Source: Methanobacteriota archaeon (GTDB lineage Archaea; Thermoplasmatota; Poseidoniia; Poseidoniales; Poseidoniaceae). From it: DNA of 44,618 bases. The translations under genes and the position numbers were made by a program. Below are positions 1-8,519 of the stretch, piece after piece. The stretch lies in assembly GCA_004195515.1 (NCBI GenBank), contig PSPR01000003.1, forward strand, positions 1 to 44,618, given 5' to 3'. The notes below the pieces were generated by a model. The model worked only from the letters and a program-made list of their open reading frames with translations, made no database searches and was not told the DNA's origin. Numbering within the stretch: the first letter of the stretch is position 1; every line of letters starts with the position of its first letter.

Positions 1-2611
1 TAGTATCCATGCTATCACAACGTCCATCTTGATCGAAGTCACTTGGAGTGGATGAAGAATCCATAAGGTCAGTCCCACAGGAAATCTCCTTCATTCCTGT
101 CCAGCCGTCACCATCTGCATCAACATACAAACCAGCACCTACCACTACAGGGTTAGTTACCGCCCACAATTCTCCAGGGTTAACTAGGTGAAGTGATGTG
201 TAAACATATCCTGCGGAGTTGATCATCATACCGAATGAATCAGCAGCGCCAGGCCATGCCGATATTGCTTGGCCATCCCACTGTCCGTTATCTAAATCGA
301 ATAGAGTTGCACCGGTTGTGTTGTGTGTGAGTAGTACCCATGGTGTTCCATCAGCATCAATCTGTAAAGCAACTTCGCTAGCAGAATCATTCGTGATTAG
401 TGAAGTGGACCAAGAAGATGTTGATGTGCAACTTGCTGAACATGAAGAATAGTATGCTTGGTATGCATCATTTGTGTGGGCAATAGATATTGTACCATCA
501 GGGGCAATATCCATACTTGTTGCCATATATGCAGATGAAACATCTGTCGATACCAGAGTTGTTGCCCCTAGTGATTCCAAGTAATACAAGCCAGAGGAGG
601 TGACGTGAGTTGCGTGATCTCCAACAGAATCAACAACACTCGCACCAGAGGCGACTAGCGTGTTGCTATTTGACCAACTAGAAATGCTGTTACAACTGCC
701 TGAACATTCATATTCAACCAATTCAGTGGTTGTAAGTGTCAGAAGTCTTAGGTCCCCATCAGAGTCTATTGAGAGGGATAATTCTTCAGTACCATCAATT
801 CCAGTCAAGGTATTTTCAGTCCAAATACCGTTGATTTTCGTGGTGTAAGATACTCTGTCAGTGCCACTTGATGTCATGTGAACAATGTGAGGGTTACCAT
901 CGGAATCCATGACAATATCAACATCGATTACTCCCGAATCACTTCCTAAGGTTTCTACAGCCCACATTCCGTTATCGTATGCTGCGAACTTCACATTTTC
1001 ACTATCTGAATCATAGTATGCGATTGCAGGGCATCCTGTGGTAGGTATCTCTACCATCGAAATCAAGTCGCCAGTATCGCTTGAATCAGAATCGAGTCTT
1101 CTATCAAGTTCGTCTCTGTGTTCTGGCACTCCAAGGATGTTGCATGAATCTAACATGGCTTCGTCATTCAATCCTAATGCTAATTCGGTGGTAAACGGAA
1201 GGTCAGTCTGTCCATCTCCACGGTCTTCAGTATCACCATAGCCTAACTGGCCGATTCCATTAGATCCCCAGCAAATTACATCACCAATGTTCAGGATTAC
1301 ACAAGTTGTACCGGAACCTACTTCGATGTCTGTGGTGTCGACAACAAAATGGTTGGAAGAGGAAGTTAGTCTAACATATCCTAGGTTAGAACCCATTCCA
1401 CTTGTTGAACCAGGACCTGTACCTCTGGGGTCTTGGCTTCCATATCCGAGTCTACCATCTGCACCATTACCCCAACATTTTACTGGTGTCCAAGACGAAT
1501 AGATGATTATTGCACAGACATGGTCCTCACCAGCATCCAATGCCAAAATATCAGTCGCAGATAAGTCAGTTTCAGTGATTGAACTCATAGATGTTCCAGC
1601 ACCATCGCCTACACTCGTAGTAGACTCTACACCTAACTGCCCGTAGTCATTTAGACCCCAACAATAAACGCCTTTCGTACTAGTTTCTTGGAGTACTGCA
1701 CATGTGAAACCATCTCCTGAAGTAATCTGTGTTGCAGAGTAAGGTAGAGTAACAAATGCTAGATTGTCTCCCATTTCTCCTGAACCGTCTCCGATGGATG
1801 TAGTGGAATCAAGTCCTAATTGTCCGTTGTCATTTCCACCCCAGCAAGAAACGCTAGCGTTGTCCCAAATGGCACAAGTGTGGTCCCAGCCCAGTGCTAG
1901 GCTGTCGACAGTTCGTCCAGTTGGTACGCTGGTTACTGCGAAGTTCGTGCCTATTTCTCCAGCCGAGTCTCCTCTCTTGTCAGTGTCTCCTAGGCCAAGT
2001 TGGCCCTTGCTGTTATCTCCCCAGCAGATCAAATCGTTGTTGTCCATTACAGCACAAGTATGGCTCTTTCCAGCTTCAATCATAGTTGCTGTGCGGCCAG
2101 CAGGGAATTGAATGAATGGTAGTGTGTCGCCGGTTTCTAGGTATCCGTCACCGAATCCACCGTTGCTTGAAGAATAGCCTAATCCCAGTACGGAAGATTC
2201 TCCCCAACACTTGACTGAGCCGTTGGTGAATAGGGCGCATGAATGGCTTTCACCCATGACAATTTTGTCAACCGATGCGTTTGTTCCTAGGTTTACGAAC
2301 GGGAGGTTAGTGCCAGTTTCGTCGCTGCTATCTCCAATGTTCTGGGTATTTCCTAAGCCGAGTTGACCGTCACTACCGCCACCCCAGCACTTGATGTTGC
2401 CAGATGCGCCGATAGCACAACCTGATTGCAAACCAAATGCCAATGAATCGGCATTTCCAGTAGTGCCCGAACTCATGATGATTTCTTCATCGAGTGTTTC
2501 TTCGACTTGGTCACCAGATTTGAACTCTTGATCTGCAAACGGCGTCAAGGGCATTAAAACCATGATTAGCGTTAACATTAGGGCAGATGTGCGAAGAGCA
2601 ACTGGGTGCAT
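1..2611 (-). CDS. Large secreted RCC1-repeat protein, 3' end cut by window edge
   Basis: From ATG at 2611 the frame stays open for 870 codons to the window edge, so the C-terminus is missing. Residues 1-26 form a signal peptide (hydrophobic stretch rich in L/M/V, likely cut after TPFA). Residues about 60-480 hold seven RCC1-type repeats of roughly 50 residues, each with an (S/T)CA strand, a CWG and a GQLG-like turn. The paired cysteines in each repeat suggest disulfides outside the cell. A second region of repeats follows (YYDSDSENV, DSDGNPHIV, DADGTPWVL) that resembles a beta-propeller. The last visible part carries Ca-binding thrombospondin type 3-like motifs (DADGDGW, DFDQDGRCD). Expected to be exported and surface-attached or released; binding partner unknown. 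No TATA is obvious; GAGGT lies directly before the ATG. Confidence 0.85.
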   Translation of the reverse strand, partial: MHPVALRTSALMLTLIMVLMPLTPFADQEFKSGDQVEETLDEEIIMSSGTTGNADSLAFGLQSGCAIGASGNIKCWGGGSDGQLGLGNTQNIGDSSDETGTNLPFVNLGTNASVDKIVMGESHSCALFTNGSVKCWGESSVLGLGYSSSNGGFGDGYLETGDTLPFIQFPAGRTATMIEAGKSHTCAVMDNNDLICWGDNSKGQLGLGDTDKRGDSAGEIGTNFAVTSVPTGRTVDSLALGWDHTCAIWDNASVSCWGGNDNGQLGLDSTTSIGDGSGEMGDNLAFVTLPYSATQITSGDGFTCAVLQETSTKGVYCWGLNDYGQLGVESTTSVGDGAGTSMSSITETDLSATDILALDAGEDHVCAIIIYSSWTPVKCWGNGADGRLGYGSQDPRGTGPGSTSGMGSNLGYVRLTSSSNHFVVDTTDIEVGSGTTCVILNIGDVICWGSNGIGQLGYGDTEDRGDGQTDLPFTTELALGLNDEAMLDSCNILGVPEHRDELDRRLDSDSSDTGDLISMVEIPTTGCPAIAYYDSDSENVKFAAYDNGMWAVETLGSDSGVIDVDIVMDSDGNPHIVHMTSSGTDRVSYTTKINGIWTENTLTGIDGTEELSLSIDSDGDLRLLTLTTTELVEYECSGSCNSISSWSNSNTLVASGASVVDSVGDHATHVTSSGLYYLESLGATTLVSTDVSSAYMATSMDIAPDGTISIAHTNDAYQAYYSSCSASCTSTSSWSTSLITNDSASEVALQIDADGTPWVLLTHNTTGATLFDLDNGQWDGQAISAWPGAADSFGMMINSAGYVYTSLHLVNPGELWAVTNPVVVGAGLYVDADGDGWTGMKEISCGTDLMDSSSTPSDFDQDGRCDSMDT

Positions 2612-2669
2612 ACCTCGCGTGTGCGCGGGTAACGCATAGGTTGATACCCAATCATGATAGGGTTCACTT

Positions 2670-3353
2670 TTAATTGCCTATGGAATTAATTATTTTCGCT
2701 TCTGCTGATTGAAGATGTTCACTAACGGTAGCCTGTTTTAGATTCATAACTTCAGCGATATCACGTTGAGTACATCCCCTTGGTCGGCTATAATATCCCA
2801 TTTCAATCGCTTTGTCAAGAACTATTCTTTGCTTACCTGGAAGCATATCGACAAACTCAGGACTGTGAAGTGATTCAGCTCCTATTTTGACGCTAAACCC
2901 ATTACCCATCAATTGAGAAAAGTCGTCACGGATTTTGCGTAATGCAAATCCAGTGCCTCGAATAGTTAGTGTCATTCCTTTGGAACTAAGGTGTGTTGGA
3001 TATACCCACCAAACATCATCAGTTCCTATGAACATTTTAGAAATTGGACCACTCATACTTGCTTTGACAAAAGCAGAGTTTTTTGTTTGCGATTTAATTT
3101 CTAAAATCTTCATTGTGGTATACTTTTTTGTGAGTGATTCAGCATTTTCAAACTCAAATTTCATGTAGCAAATAATGCCGTCATCATTTTTCTCAATCAA
3201 GTTGATGAATTCACTATAAGAAAACGATTCTAGTAATTCAACACCTGGCAAACTAGCTCCGGTTTGTAATGAAATATCTATTTGCATATATCGGAGGTCC
3301 AGATTGTCCACAATAGAGCCGTTTTCATCACCCATATTGTCACAACCGATCAA
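2670..3353 (-). CDS. Bacterio-opsin-activator-type HTH transcriptional regulator
   Basis: 227 residues. The C-terminal 50-60 residues match the HTH_10 (bacterio-opsin activator) pattern: LPGKQRIVLDKAIEMGYYSRPRGCTQ, then DIAEVMNLKQATVSEHLQSAEAKI, with the TVSEHL recognition helix. The N-terminal 150 residues are an uncharacterised sensor region; in this family it often resembles a small ligand-binding or GAF-like domain. The ATG overlaps the stop of the MscS gene upstream by four bases (ATGA), so the two are translationally coupled. The regulator may therefore respond to membrane or osmotic state; that is inference. The DNA-binding call is strong, the ligand unknown. Confidence 0.85.
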   Translation of the reverse strand: MIGCDNMGDENGSIVDNLDLRYMQIDISLQTGASLPGVELLESFSYSEFINLIEKNDDGIICYMKFEFENAESLTKKYTTMKILEIKSQTKNSAFVKASMSGPISKMFIGTDDVWWVYPTHLSSKGMTLTIRGTGFALRKIRDDFSQLMGNGFSVKIGAESLHSPEFVDMLPGKQRIVLDKAIEMGYYSRPRGCTQRDIAEVMNLKQATVSEHLQSAEAKIINSIGN

Positions 3354-4675
3354 TCATCTCTGCCTGCTTCGAACATACTCAGCATGCTGCTGAGTTCTTG
3401 CAGATCTTCTTCGAGCAAATTTCGTTCTTTCTTGTCCAAATCTGCTTCCTTTAATCTCTCATTGATGGCTTCAATTTCTTCTTTAGCAGCAACACGTTCT
3501 TTGTTCAGTTGCTTGTCTTCCTTAACCATCTGTAATCTTGCTTTACGTATGCTGGCAGTTTTGTGGCTCTTATTGGGTGTCGAACTCTGCTTACCAACGA
3601 TTTCAACTGCAGTAGGGAATGGTATTTCGATACTCTCTTCTCTGAATCGCTCATCTATATTTTTCAGTAACCAATCACGTGCAACGAATTCATCAGAGTA
3701 ATCTTCAACCCAGCCATACATTCTGAAGATTTTAGAGAAATCTCCTAGTTCGATAAGTAAAACTCTAGGTTCCGGATCGGATATTACATATGGACACTCA
3801 CGCATAAGTTGTAGCACTGTATACTTGACGTGGTCAATATCTTCTCCATATCCCACTCCGATGTCCAGGACTAGAGATATACGTCGTCCAACACCATCTC
3901 CTCCACCCCTTGCATGATTGATAACTGTAGAATTGACCAAACTATTGTTTGGAATAACAACTAGATTTTCTTCATGGGTAATAATCTTGGTAGAAAGAAT
4001 TCCAACCGAAACTACAGAACCAATCTTGCCTTCCACTTCGATTTTATCTCCAACTTCGAAAGGTTGGTCCAAGGCTAGCATAAATGAGTTGACAATGTTA
4101 CCAAGGGTTTGCTGCATTGCTAATCCAATGATTAGAGAGAACACCGCTAATGATGCTAGAACTCCAAACAATTCTATTCCTAGTTTAGATAGTGCAAGAT
4201 ACAGGCCACCAAACCAAACAGCTGCACGGAATATGAAGATGATTAGTGAATTACTTCCTGATACTGTGACGCTGGATGGATCTTCGAATCGGTCCATAAT
4301 TACTGGAACCATAGTCTTTAGAGCGACACTCAACAATGAGGTTGTAAGAATGATGTAAATTGCTTCGAGGAATGGTTCAACAGATATGACAAATGAATCG
4401 CCTTCACCCAAAACCCATGTCATGGTTAATTGCGTGCCTAAAAATACAATGAATAAGTAAAATCTCTTGCTTGCAGGAGCATACAACTTGTCATCCCAGT
4501 CAAAAGAAGTGCGCTTGACAAAATCCAGAACTACCTTTCTCATCAATAAGCGAGCAATGCCGAGAGTGAACAAAGTTGCAACTATGCCAAAGCCCCACTG
4601 CGCCCATGGTTCTAGGTCGTTCAACCTCTCCGTAACATCGTCGATTTGTGACACTATGCGCCCTCCCCTTACCAT
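3350..4675 (-). CDS. mscS: MscS-family mechanosensitive ion channel
   Basis: 441 residues. Hydrophobic segments lie near residues 27-50, 72-92, 103-125 and 143-165. A final pore-lining helix follows (ASLAVFSLIIGLAMQQTLGNIVNSFMLALDQPF), leading into the signature beta domain: VGDKIEVEGKIGSVVSVGILSTKI, then VVIPNNSLVNSTVINHAR. This is the MscS core. The last 80 residues are highly charged and predicted coiled coil (KEDKQLNKERVAAKEEIEAINERLKEADLDKKERNLLEEDLQEL), an extension beyond the usual family length. It probably releases small osmolytes on hypo-osmotic shock at the cytoplasmic membrane. A TATA-like CCTATATCC sits about 40 bases upstream of the ATG. First gene of a two-gene unit with the HTH regulator. 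Confidence 0.92.
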   Translation of the reverse strand: MVRGGRIVSQIDDVTERLNDLEPWAQWGFGIVATLFTLGIARLLMRKVVLDFVKRTSFDWDDKLYAPASKRFYLFIVFLGTQLTMTWVLGEGDSFVISVEPFLEAIYIILTTSLLSVALKTMVPVIMDRFEDPSSVTVSGSNSLIIFIFRAAVWFGGLYLALSKLGIELFGVLASLAVFSLIIGLAMQQTLGNIVNSFMLALDQPFEVGDKIEVEGKIGSVVSVGILSTKIITHEENLVVIPNNSLVNSTVINHARGGGDGVGRRISLVLDIGVGYGEDIDHVKYTVLQLMRECPYVISDPEPRVLLIELGDFSKIFRMYGWVEDYSDEFVARDWLLKNIDERFREESIEIPFPTAVEIVGKQSSTPNKSHKTASIRKARLQMVKEDKQLNKERVAAKEEIEAINERLKEADLDKKERNLLEEDLQELSSMLSMFEAGRDD

Positions 4676-4769
4676 TCATGAAAGGCGTCCCATTCATGAT
4701 AGTACCGGTGGGGGGATATAGGTTAAACAATTTCCATACCTATGTTGAACTGGAAATTAAGGCGCTGTT

Positions 4770-4865
4770 CTAGTCAAGAAGAACCACTTTGTTTCCATCC
4801 ATGGCAATTCTAACCAGACTATTCAGCGGCCAGTCACCATTACTTTTGAATTGAGTACCACTCAT
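4770..4865 (-). CDS. Possible 31-residue small protein
   Basis: A short frame from ATG (4863-4865) to TAG (4770-4772) encodes about 31 residues with a protein-like composition: one Trp near the middle and an amphipathic C-terminal end reading RIAMDGNKVVLLD. It lies between the TauE exporter and the MscS gene on the same strand. Its ATG falls inside the hairpin following the TauE stop. No clear ribosome binding site was seen. It may be a real microprotein, a remnant, or chance. Confidence 0.3.
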   Translation of the reverse strand: MSGTQFKSNGDWPLNSLVRIAMDGNKVVLLD

Positions 4866-4883
4866 CAGATTTTAGAATCTGAT
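4864..4883 (-). terminator. Hairpin just downstream of the TauE stop
   Basis: ATCAGATT-TTAG-AATCTGAT is a perfect 8-bp inverted repeat with a 4-base loop, 4 bases past the TauE/SafE stop codon. The position suggests a 3'-end element for the sulfur operon. It is AT-rich and has no following U-tract on the minus strand, so the terminator role is tentative. Confidence 0.45.
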
Positions 4884-4887
4884 TAAT

Positions 4888-5694
4888 TCAGATTACAACG
4901 CCTATTATGTCCCATAAATATCGTGATAGACTTATACTAACTGCGACGATAAACACGGCTCGTATGATTTTTTCGGGGAGATATTTTATTGCAAATTTTG
5001 CTCCGATGAACGCGGATGCGAATGCGAGAAGTGGAAGGGTAATTGCGAGACCGACACCAGTGGTTTGAATTACTGCAGGGAGGGTTTGATCAAGAACAAT
5101 GTGGCTGATGAGTGCCATGGGTACGACAGCTGCGCCGATTAGATAAGATGTACCTGCCGCGGTTTTTGTGTCGAGTCCTGCGAGTCTGCGGTTGATTGTT
5201 ACAAAAATCGAACCACCACCGATTCCTAAGAGGCCGGCGGCTAGCCCGCCCAGGCCTGCAACTTTGCTATAGGTGGTCAAATCATCTGTTGATCCGGTGA
5301 TTGTGTCGGATGGTCGTAGATTTCGTTCGATGACATATACTAGAATCGCTGCAGCGAATATTTTGATGATGATGTCAGATATATATTCGAATGCTATCCA
5401 TGCGAGTAGTGTTCCAACGAATGCCATTGGTACCGCGGTAATTCTCCCCGCTCTGACCACTTTTGAATCCGAATAACCGCCCTTGCTGTGGGCAAAGCTA
5501 CTACCCAAGGCTACCATCCAAACCATCGATAAAGATCCGATTATTGCCTCTATTAATGGCCACCCATCGATATAATGTAAAATTGGAACAAATAAAACCC
5601 CACCGCCTAATCCTAAAGGGCTAAAGGTTAGAGCAACTAAGAGAATTAGGGTTATGACGATTAATTCGATATTATCACCTTCTTTTTCCTTCAA
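4888..5694 (-). CDS. TauE/SafE-family anion (sulfite) exporter, operon copy
   Basis: 268 residues, about eight membrane helices, with the two family repeats each starting with a glycine-rich loop: SPLGLGGGVLFVPILHY near the N-terminus and AGLLGIGGGSIFVTI near the middle. TauE/SafE proteins export sulfite, sulfoacetate or related organosulfur anions. It is last in the sulfur operon, behind the molybdoenzyme that would consume sulfite, which supports a sulfite-relief role. A paralogue lies at 17963-18751. The start is uncertain: the frame opens with TTG at 5694. A GGTGAT ribosome-binding-like sequence lies inside the reading frame with no ATG/GTG/TTG suitably placed behind it. The 74-base gap to the gene before it holds TTGAAGTA, a possible extra promoter. 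Confidence 0.9.
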   Translation of the reverse strand: MKEKEGDNIELIVITLILLVALTFSPLGLGGGVLFVPILHYIDGWPLIEAIIGSLSMVWMVALGSSFAHSKGGYSDSKVVRAGRITAVPMAFVGTLLAWIAFEYISDIIIKIFAAAILVYVIERNLRPSDTITGSTDDLTTYSKVAGLGGLAAGLLGIGGGSIFVTINRRLAGLDTKTAAGTSYLIGAAVVPMALISHIVLDQTLPAVIQTTGVGLAITLPLLAFASAFIGAKFAIKYLPEKIIRAVFIVAVSISLSRYLWDIIGVVI

Positions 5695-5768
5695 TAATAA
5701 ATGTTGGTTTACTTCAAGTTTTTTGGCTAAGGGGATTAAGTCCTATAGGTGAGAACAGCCCATGAAAC

Positions 5769-8507
5769 TTATTCTTCCTCTTGATTCATATACCAATATT
5801 TCTTTTGCGGTGAAAGCGGCCGTTTCATCCAGAGTGGCCTACGTTCACCTCTCGGGTGGGTTTCTCTATCCTTGGCCATCTGGTTCCATTTTTTATAGTA
5901 TGCGAATGATTTCTCGGTATCGACCTCGACATCACCATATTCTTCTCCATCCTTTGGAGTTGAAAGCTTTACTTTTTGTAACCAACAATGATGCCCGCTG
6001 ATCGGGTCTGGCTGAACAGCATGAGTTATGTTTTGGTGGACTCCACCATCTCTCCAAAAAAGACGATTTGTGTCGGGGTCATCCGATTCGAATGGTTCGA
6101 TTCCAGCTACTGTTCGCATCCGCCATTTCCCATTCCCACGATTTTCAATCGAAACGGTATTCGTCATCATCCTATTTCCAGCATCTTGTTTGCGTCGCCA
6201 TCTACCAATATGGTGCGAACAGCCTACAACTCCAGGTTTGATGGCCTCGGTCACCCATACTTTATCTACAAACCAACCGATTTCGGTTTCGATTTTTAGT
6301 AATCCACCTTCCTCTACGCCTAGTTTATTTGCATCTTTTGGATGAATCCATATTGGATTTTTATGAGCTATTTCGACTAGCCATTTAGCATTTGCAGATC
6401 GCGAGTGTATGTGCATTGGTAGTCTAAAATTCGGGAGTAAACAAAACTCGTTTTCTCCTTGTAATTTGGACGGGTGAACCTGAGACATTACTCGGTAATG
6501 TGGTACAGCGTGTTCGGGGTAGCCGAATTCGATCATGGTGGGGGAATAGAATTCTTGTTTTCCAGAAGGTGTTGCCCAACCTTCTTTTTCATATTTTTTG
6601 TATGTCGCTTCTTCGATCAAGAATGCCCCGTGTTTCCTCATATAGCCCAGTGGATCGGTATCCTCGACCTCTGCTGCTTCAGGAAGTCCCGGCACTCTAT
6701 CGAAAATATAGCGATAATATTCGTCGATATTGATGGTTTCTCCTTCTCGATATGGGGACATGAAATGTTTCTTGATTCCCATCGAGCCATCCGGGTCAAT
6801 CTTCAAAGATAATTCGTTCCAGAATTCATCCTCTTCCCAAACCTCTCCCGGATTAACTTCGTGAGTAAACTCAACATCCTTGCCTTCTCGACGAGCAAAT
6901 TCTCGCAGAACTGGTTGTCGGAATGCGACCCACTTTCCTGATGATGTCGCATATGAATTGATGTCGTGGCGTTCGCTTGAATGCCCCATTGGGAGCACAT
7001 AGTCGGCGAAGAATGCGGTTTCGTTCCAAGTCGGTGTCATTGCGATGTGACACCCGACTTTTTCGGTATCATTGAGCATTTCAATCCAAGAGAATCCATC
7101 TGGGTATGTCCAAACCGGATTGAAAACACGGGTGAAATAAACATCCATCGATCCACGGCCATCTTTGATTAAATGTGGCAAGATATGGCTCATTTCAAAG
7201 TGGGACATAGTATATTCTGGTGGGAAATGTAATTCGTTCCAACCGGCAGGGTCAGGTGGGTTATCGAAAAATTCAGGTTTAAATTTCGACCATGAATTTG
7301 GAGAGGTGCCGCCTACAGTACCGACTGATCCAGTCAAGACATTCAAGAAGTGTAAGGAGCGGCTTACTTGCCATCCTCCGAGGTTTCCTATCGCTGCTGC
7401 ACGCCAAACATGAGTGCATAATTGAGTGCCGGAATTGGCGACGATTTCACCAACTTCGATAACTTGTTCCACAGGGATGCGGCATTCTTTTGCTGCAAAT
7501 TCGGGTGTATATTCTGCATATTCTTCTAGTAATAATTCAATGAATCTCTCAAAGGTTTGAGGTCCATCAGCATGTTCGATCTCAAGCCATTGTGCCCAAT
7601 TGACTTGGGTTTCCATAAATTCACGGTTATACAATCCCTTCTCGACGATCATCTTAGCCCAGCATAGGAATAATGCGGTTTCACTGCCAGGCCAAGTTGG
7701 AACCCAATGGTCTGCCATCGATGCGGTATTGGAAAGACGAGGGTCGATTACAATGAGTTTTGCTCCATCCATCATCCCCTCGAGGATTCTTTGTGCGTGT
7801 GGATTGAAATAGTGGCCGGTTTCAAGGTGAGAGGAACACAGAAGGATAACTTTTGCATTAGCATGGTCAGGGCTTGGCCTATCGTGGTGATGCCAAAGTG
7901 CGTATCCTAATCGCGCTCCAGCACTACAAATATTGGTATGCGAGTTGTGGCCATCTACTCCCCAAGCTTTGAGAACACGATTTGTGAAGCCTTCATGACC
8001 AGGTCGGCCGACGTGGTAGACGACTTTATCTCGGGCGCCAGTATTGAGGGAATCCCGAATTTTACTCGCAATCTCCTCCAAGGCTTGTGACCATGGAATT
8101 TGCTCCCATTTGCCATCTCCTCTTTTTCCAACCCTTTTCATCGGATGGAGGATGCGCTCGGTATCCTTGATCTGATTGATGGTTGCGGGTCCTTTTGCAC
8201 AATTTCTACCTCTGCTACCAGGATGGTGAGGGTTGCCTTCGAATCTGGCAACTTCTCCGCTTTCCTTGTCGACATATGCTAGCAGGCCACAAGCAGATTC
8301 ACAGTTAAAACAGGTTGTTGGGACTAGTGAGTAAATTTTCTCGACCTTTTTTGGCCAAGAATTTGCATCTAATTCAATATGGTTATTCCACTCTTCGAGC
8401 GATGGGTATTTCCTCAATGGCATCCGAGGGCCCTCGACTGGCTTTCGGTCGAGGTTGGGGATGATTCGGAGTTTTTGGGCGATGTTTTCAATGAATGTAT
8501 TTGCCAA
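5769..8507 (-). CDS. soeA: Molybdopterin oxidoreductase catalytic subunit, SoeA-like (sulfite dehydrogenase candidate)
   Basis: 912 residues of the DMSO-reductase superfamily. A [4Fe-4S] site is formed by Cys66, Cys69, Cys73 and Cys103 (CFNCESAC and, 29 residues later, RNC). The likely Mo-ligating Cys194 sits in HTNICSAGARLGY, followed by DRPSPDHANAKVILL. A C-terminal molybdopterin-dinucleotide domain is present (MHIHSRSANAKW, IHPKDANKLGV). No twin-arginine signal is visible at the N-terminus, which argues for a cytoplasmic enzyme like SoeA rather than exported Psr/Phs/Ttr enzymes. The start chosen is TTG at 8507: GAGGTGA lies 5 bases upstream, and an upstream start would overlap the previous gene by 56 bases. 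Sulfite is the best substrate guess from the dioxygenase, TusA and TauE neighbours. Polysulfide, thiosulfate or tetrathionate reduction cannot be excluded. Confidence 0.85.
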   Translation of the reverse strand: MANTFIENIAQKLRIIPNLDRKPVEGPRMPLRKYPSLEEWNNHIELDANSWPKKVEKIYSLVPTTCFNCESACGLLAYVDKESGEVARFEGNPHHPGSRGRNCAKGPATINQIKDTERILHPMKRVGKRGDGKWEQIPWSQALEEIASKIRDSLNTGARDKVVYHVGRPGHEGFTNRVLKAWGVDGHNSHTNICSAGARLGYALWHHHDRPSPDHANAKVILLCSSHLETGHYFNPHAQRILEGMMDGAKLIVIDPRLSNTASMADHWVPTWPGSETALFLCWAKMIVEKGLYNREFMETQVNWAQWLEIEHADGPQTFERFIELLLEEYAEYTPEFAAKECRIPVEQVIEVGEIVANSGTQLCTHVWRAAAIGNLGGWQVSRSLHFLNVLTGSVGTVGGTSPNSWSKFKPEFFDNPPDPAGWNELHFPPEYTMSHFEMSHILPHLIKDGRGSMDVYFTRVFNPVWTYPDGFSWIEMLNDTEKVGCHIAMTPTWNETAFFADYVLPMGHSSERHDINSYATSSGKWVAFRQPVLREFARREGKDVEFTHEVNPGEVWEEDEFWNELSLKIDPDGSMGIKKHFMSPYREGETINIDEYYRYIFDRVPGLPEAAEVEDTDPLGYMRKHGAFLIEEATYKKYEKEGWATPSGKQEFYSPTMIEFGYPEHAVPHYRVMSQVHPSKLQGENEFCLLPNFRLPMHIHSRSANAKWLVEIAHKNPIWIHPKDANKLGVEEGGLLKIETEIGWFVDKVWVTEAIKPGVVGCSHHIGRWRRKQDAGNRMMTNTVSIENRGNGKWRMRTVAGIEPFESDDPDTNRLFWRDGGVHQNITHAVQPDPISGHHCWLQKVKLSTPKDGEEYGDVEVDTEKSFAYYKKWNQMAKDRETHPRGERRPLWMKRPLSPQKKYWYMNQEEE

Positions 8508-8512
8508 TTTAA

Positions 8513-8519
8513 TCACCTC
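8513..8519 (-). promoter_or_regulatory. Ribosome binding site fixing the TTG start of the molybdoenzyme
   Basis: GAGGTGA on the minus strand overlaps the TGA stop of the ferredoxin/NrfD gene and lies 5 bases before the TTG at 8507. The same GGTGA core precedes the ferredoxin/NrfD start (GGTGAT, 9929-9934) and the DsrE start (GAGGTGAG). Confidence 0.7.

Noticed and set aside
219-2111. Several plus-strand reading frames over the RCC1 gene
   Set aside because: They lack protein-like composition and are shadows of the long minus-strand frame with clear repeats.
5769-8507. Twin-arginine export signal on the molybdoenzyme (RKYP near the N-terminus)
   Set aside because: No RRxFLK motif followed by a hydrophobic stretch; the N-terminus looks soluble.
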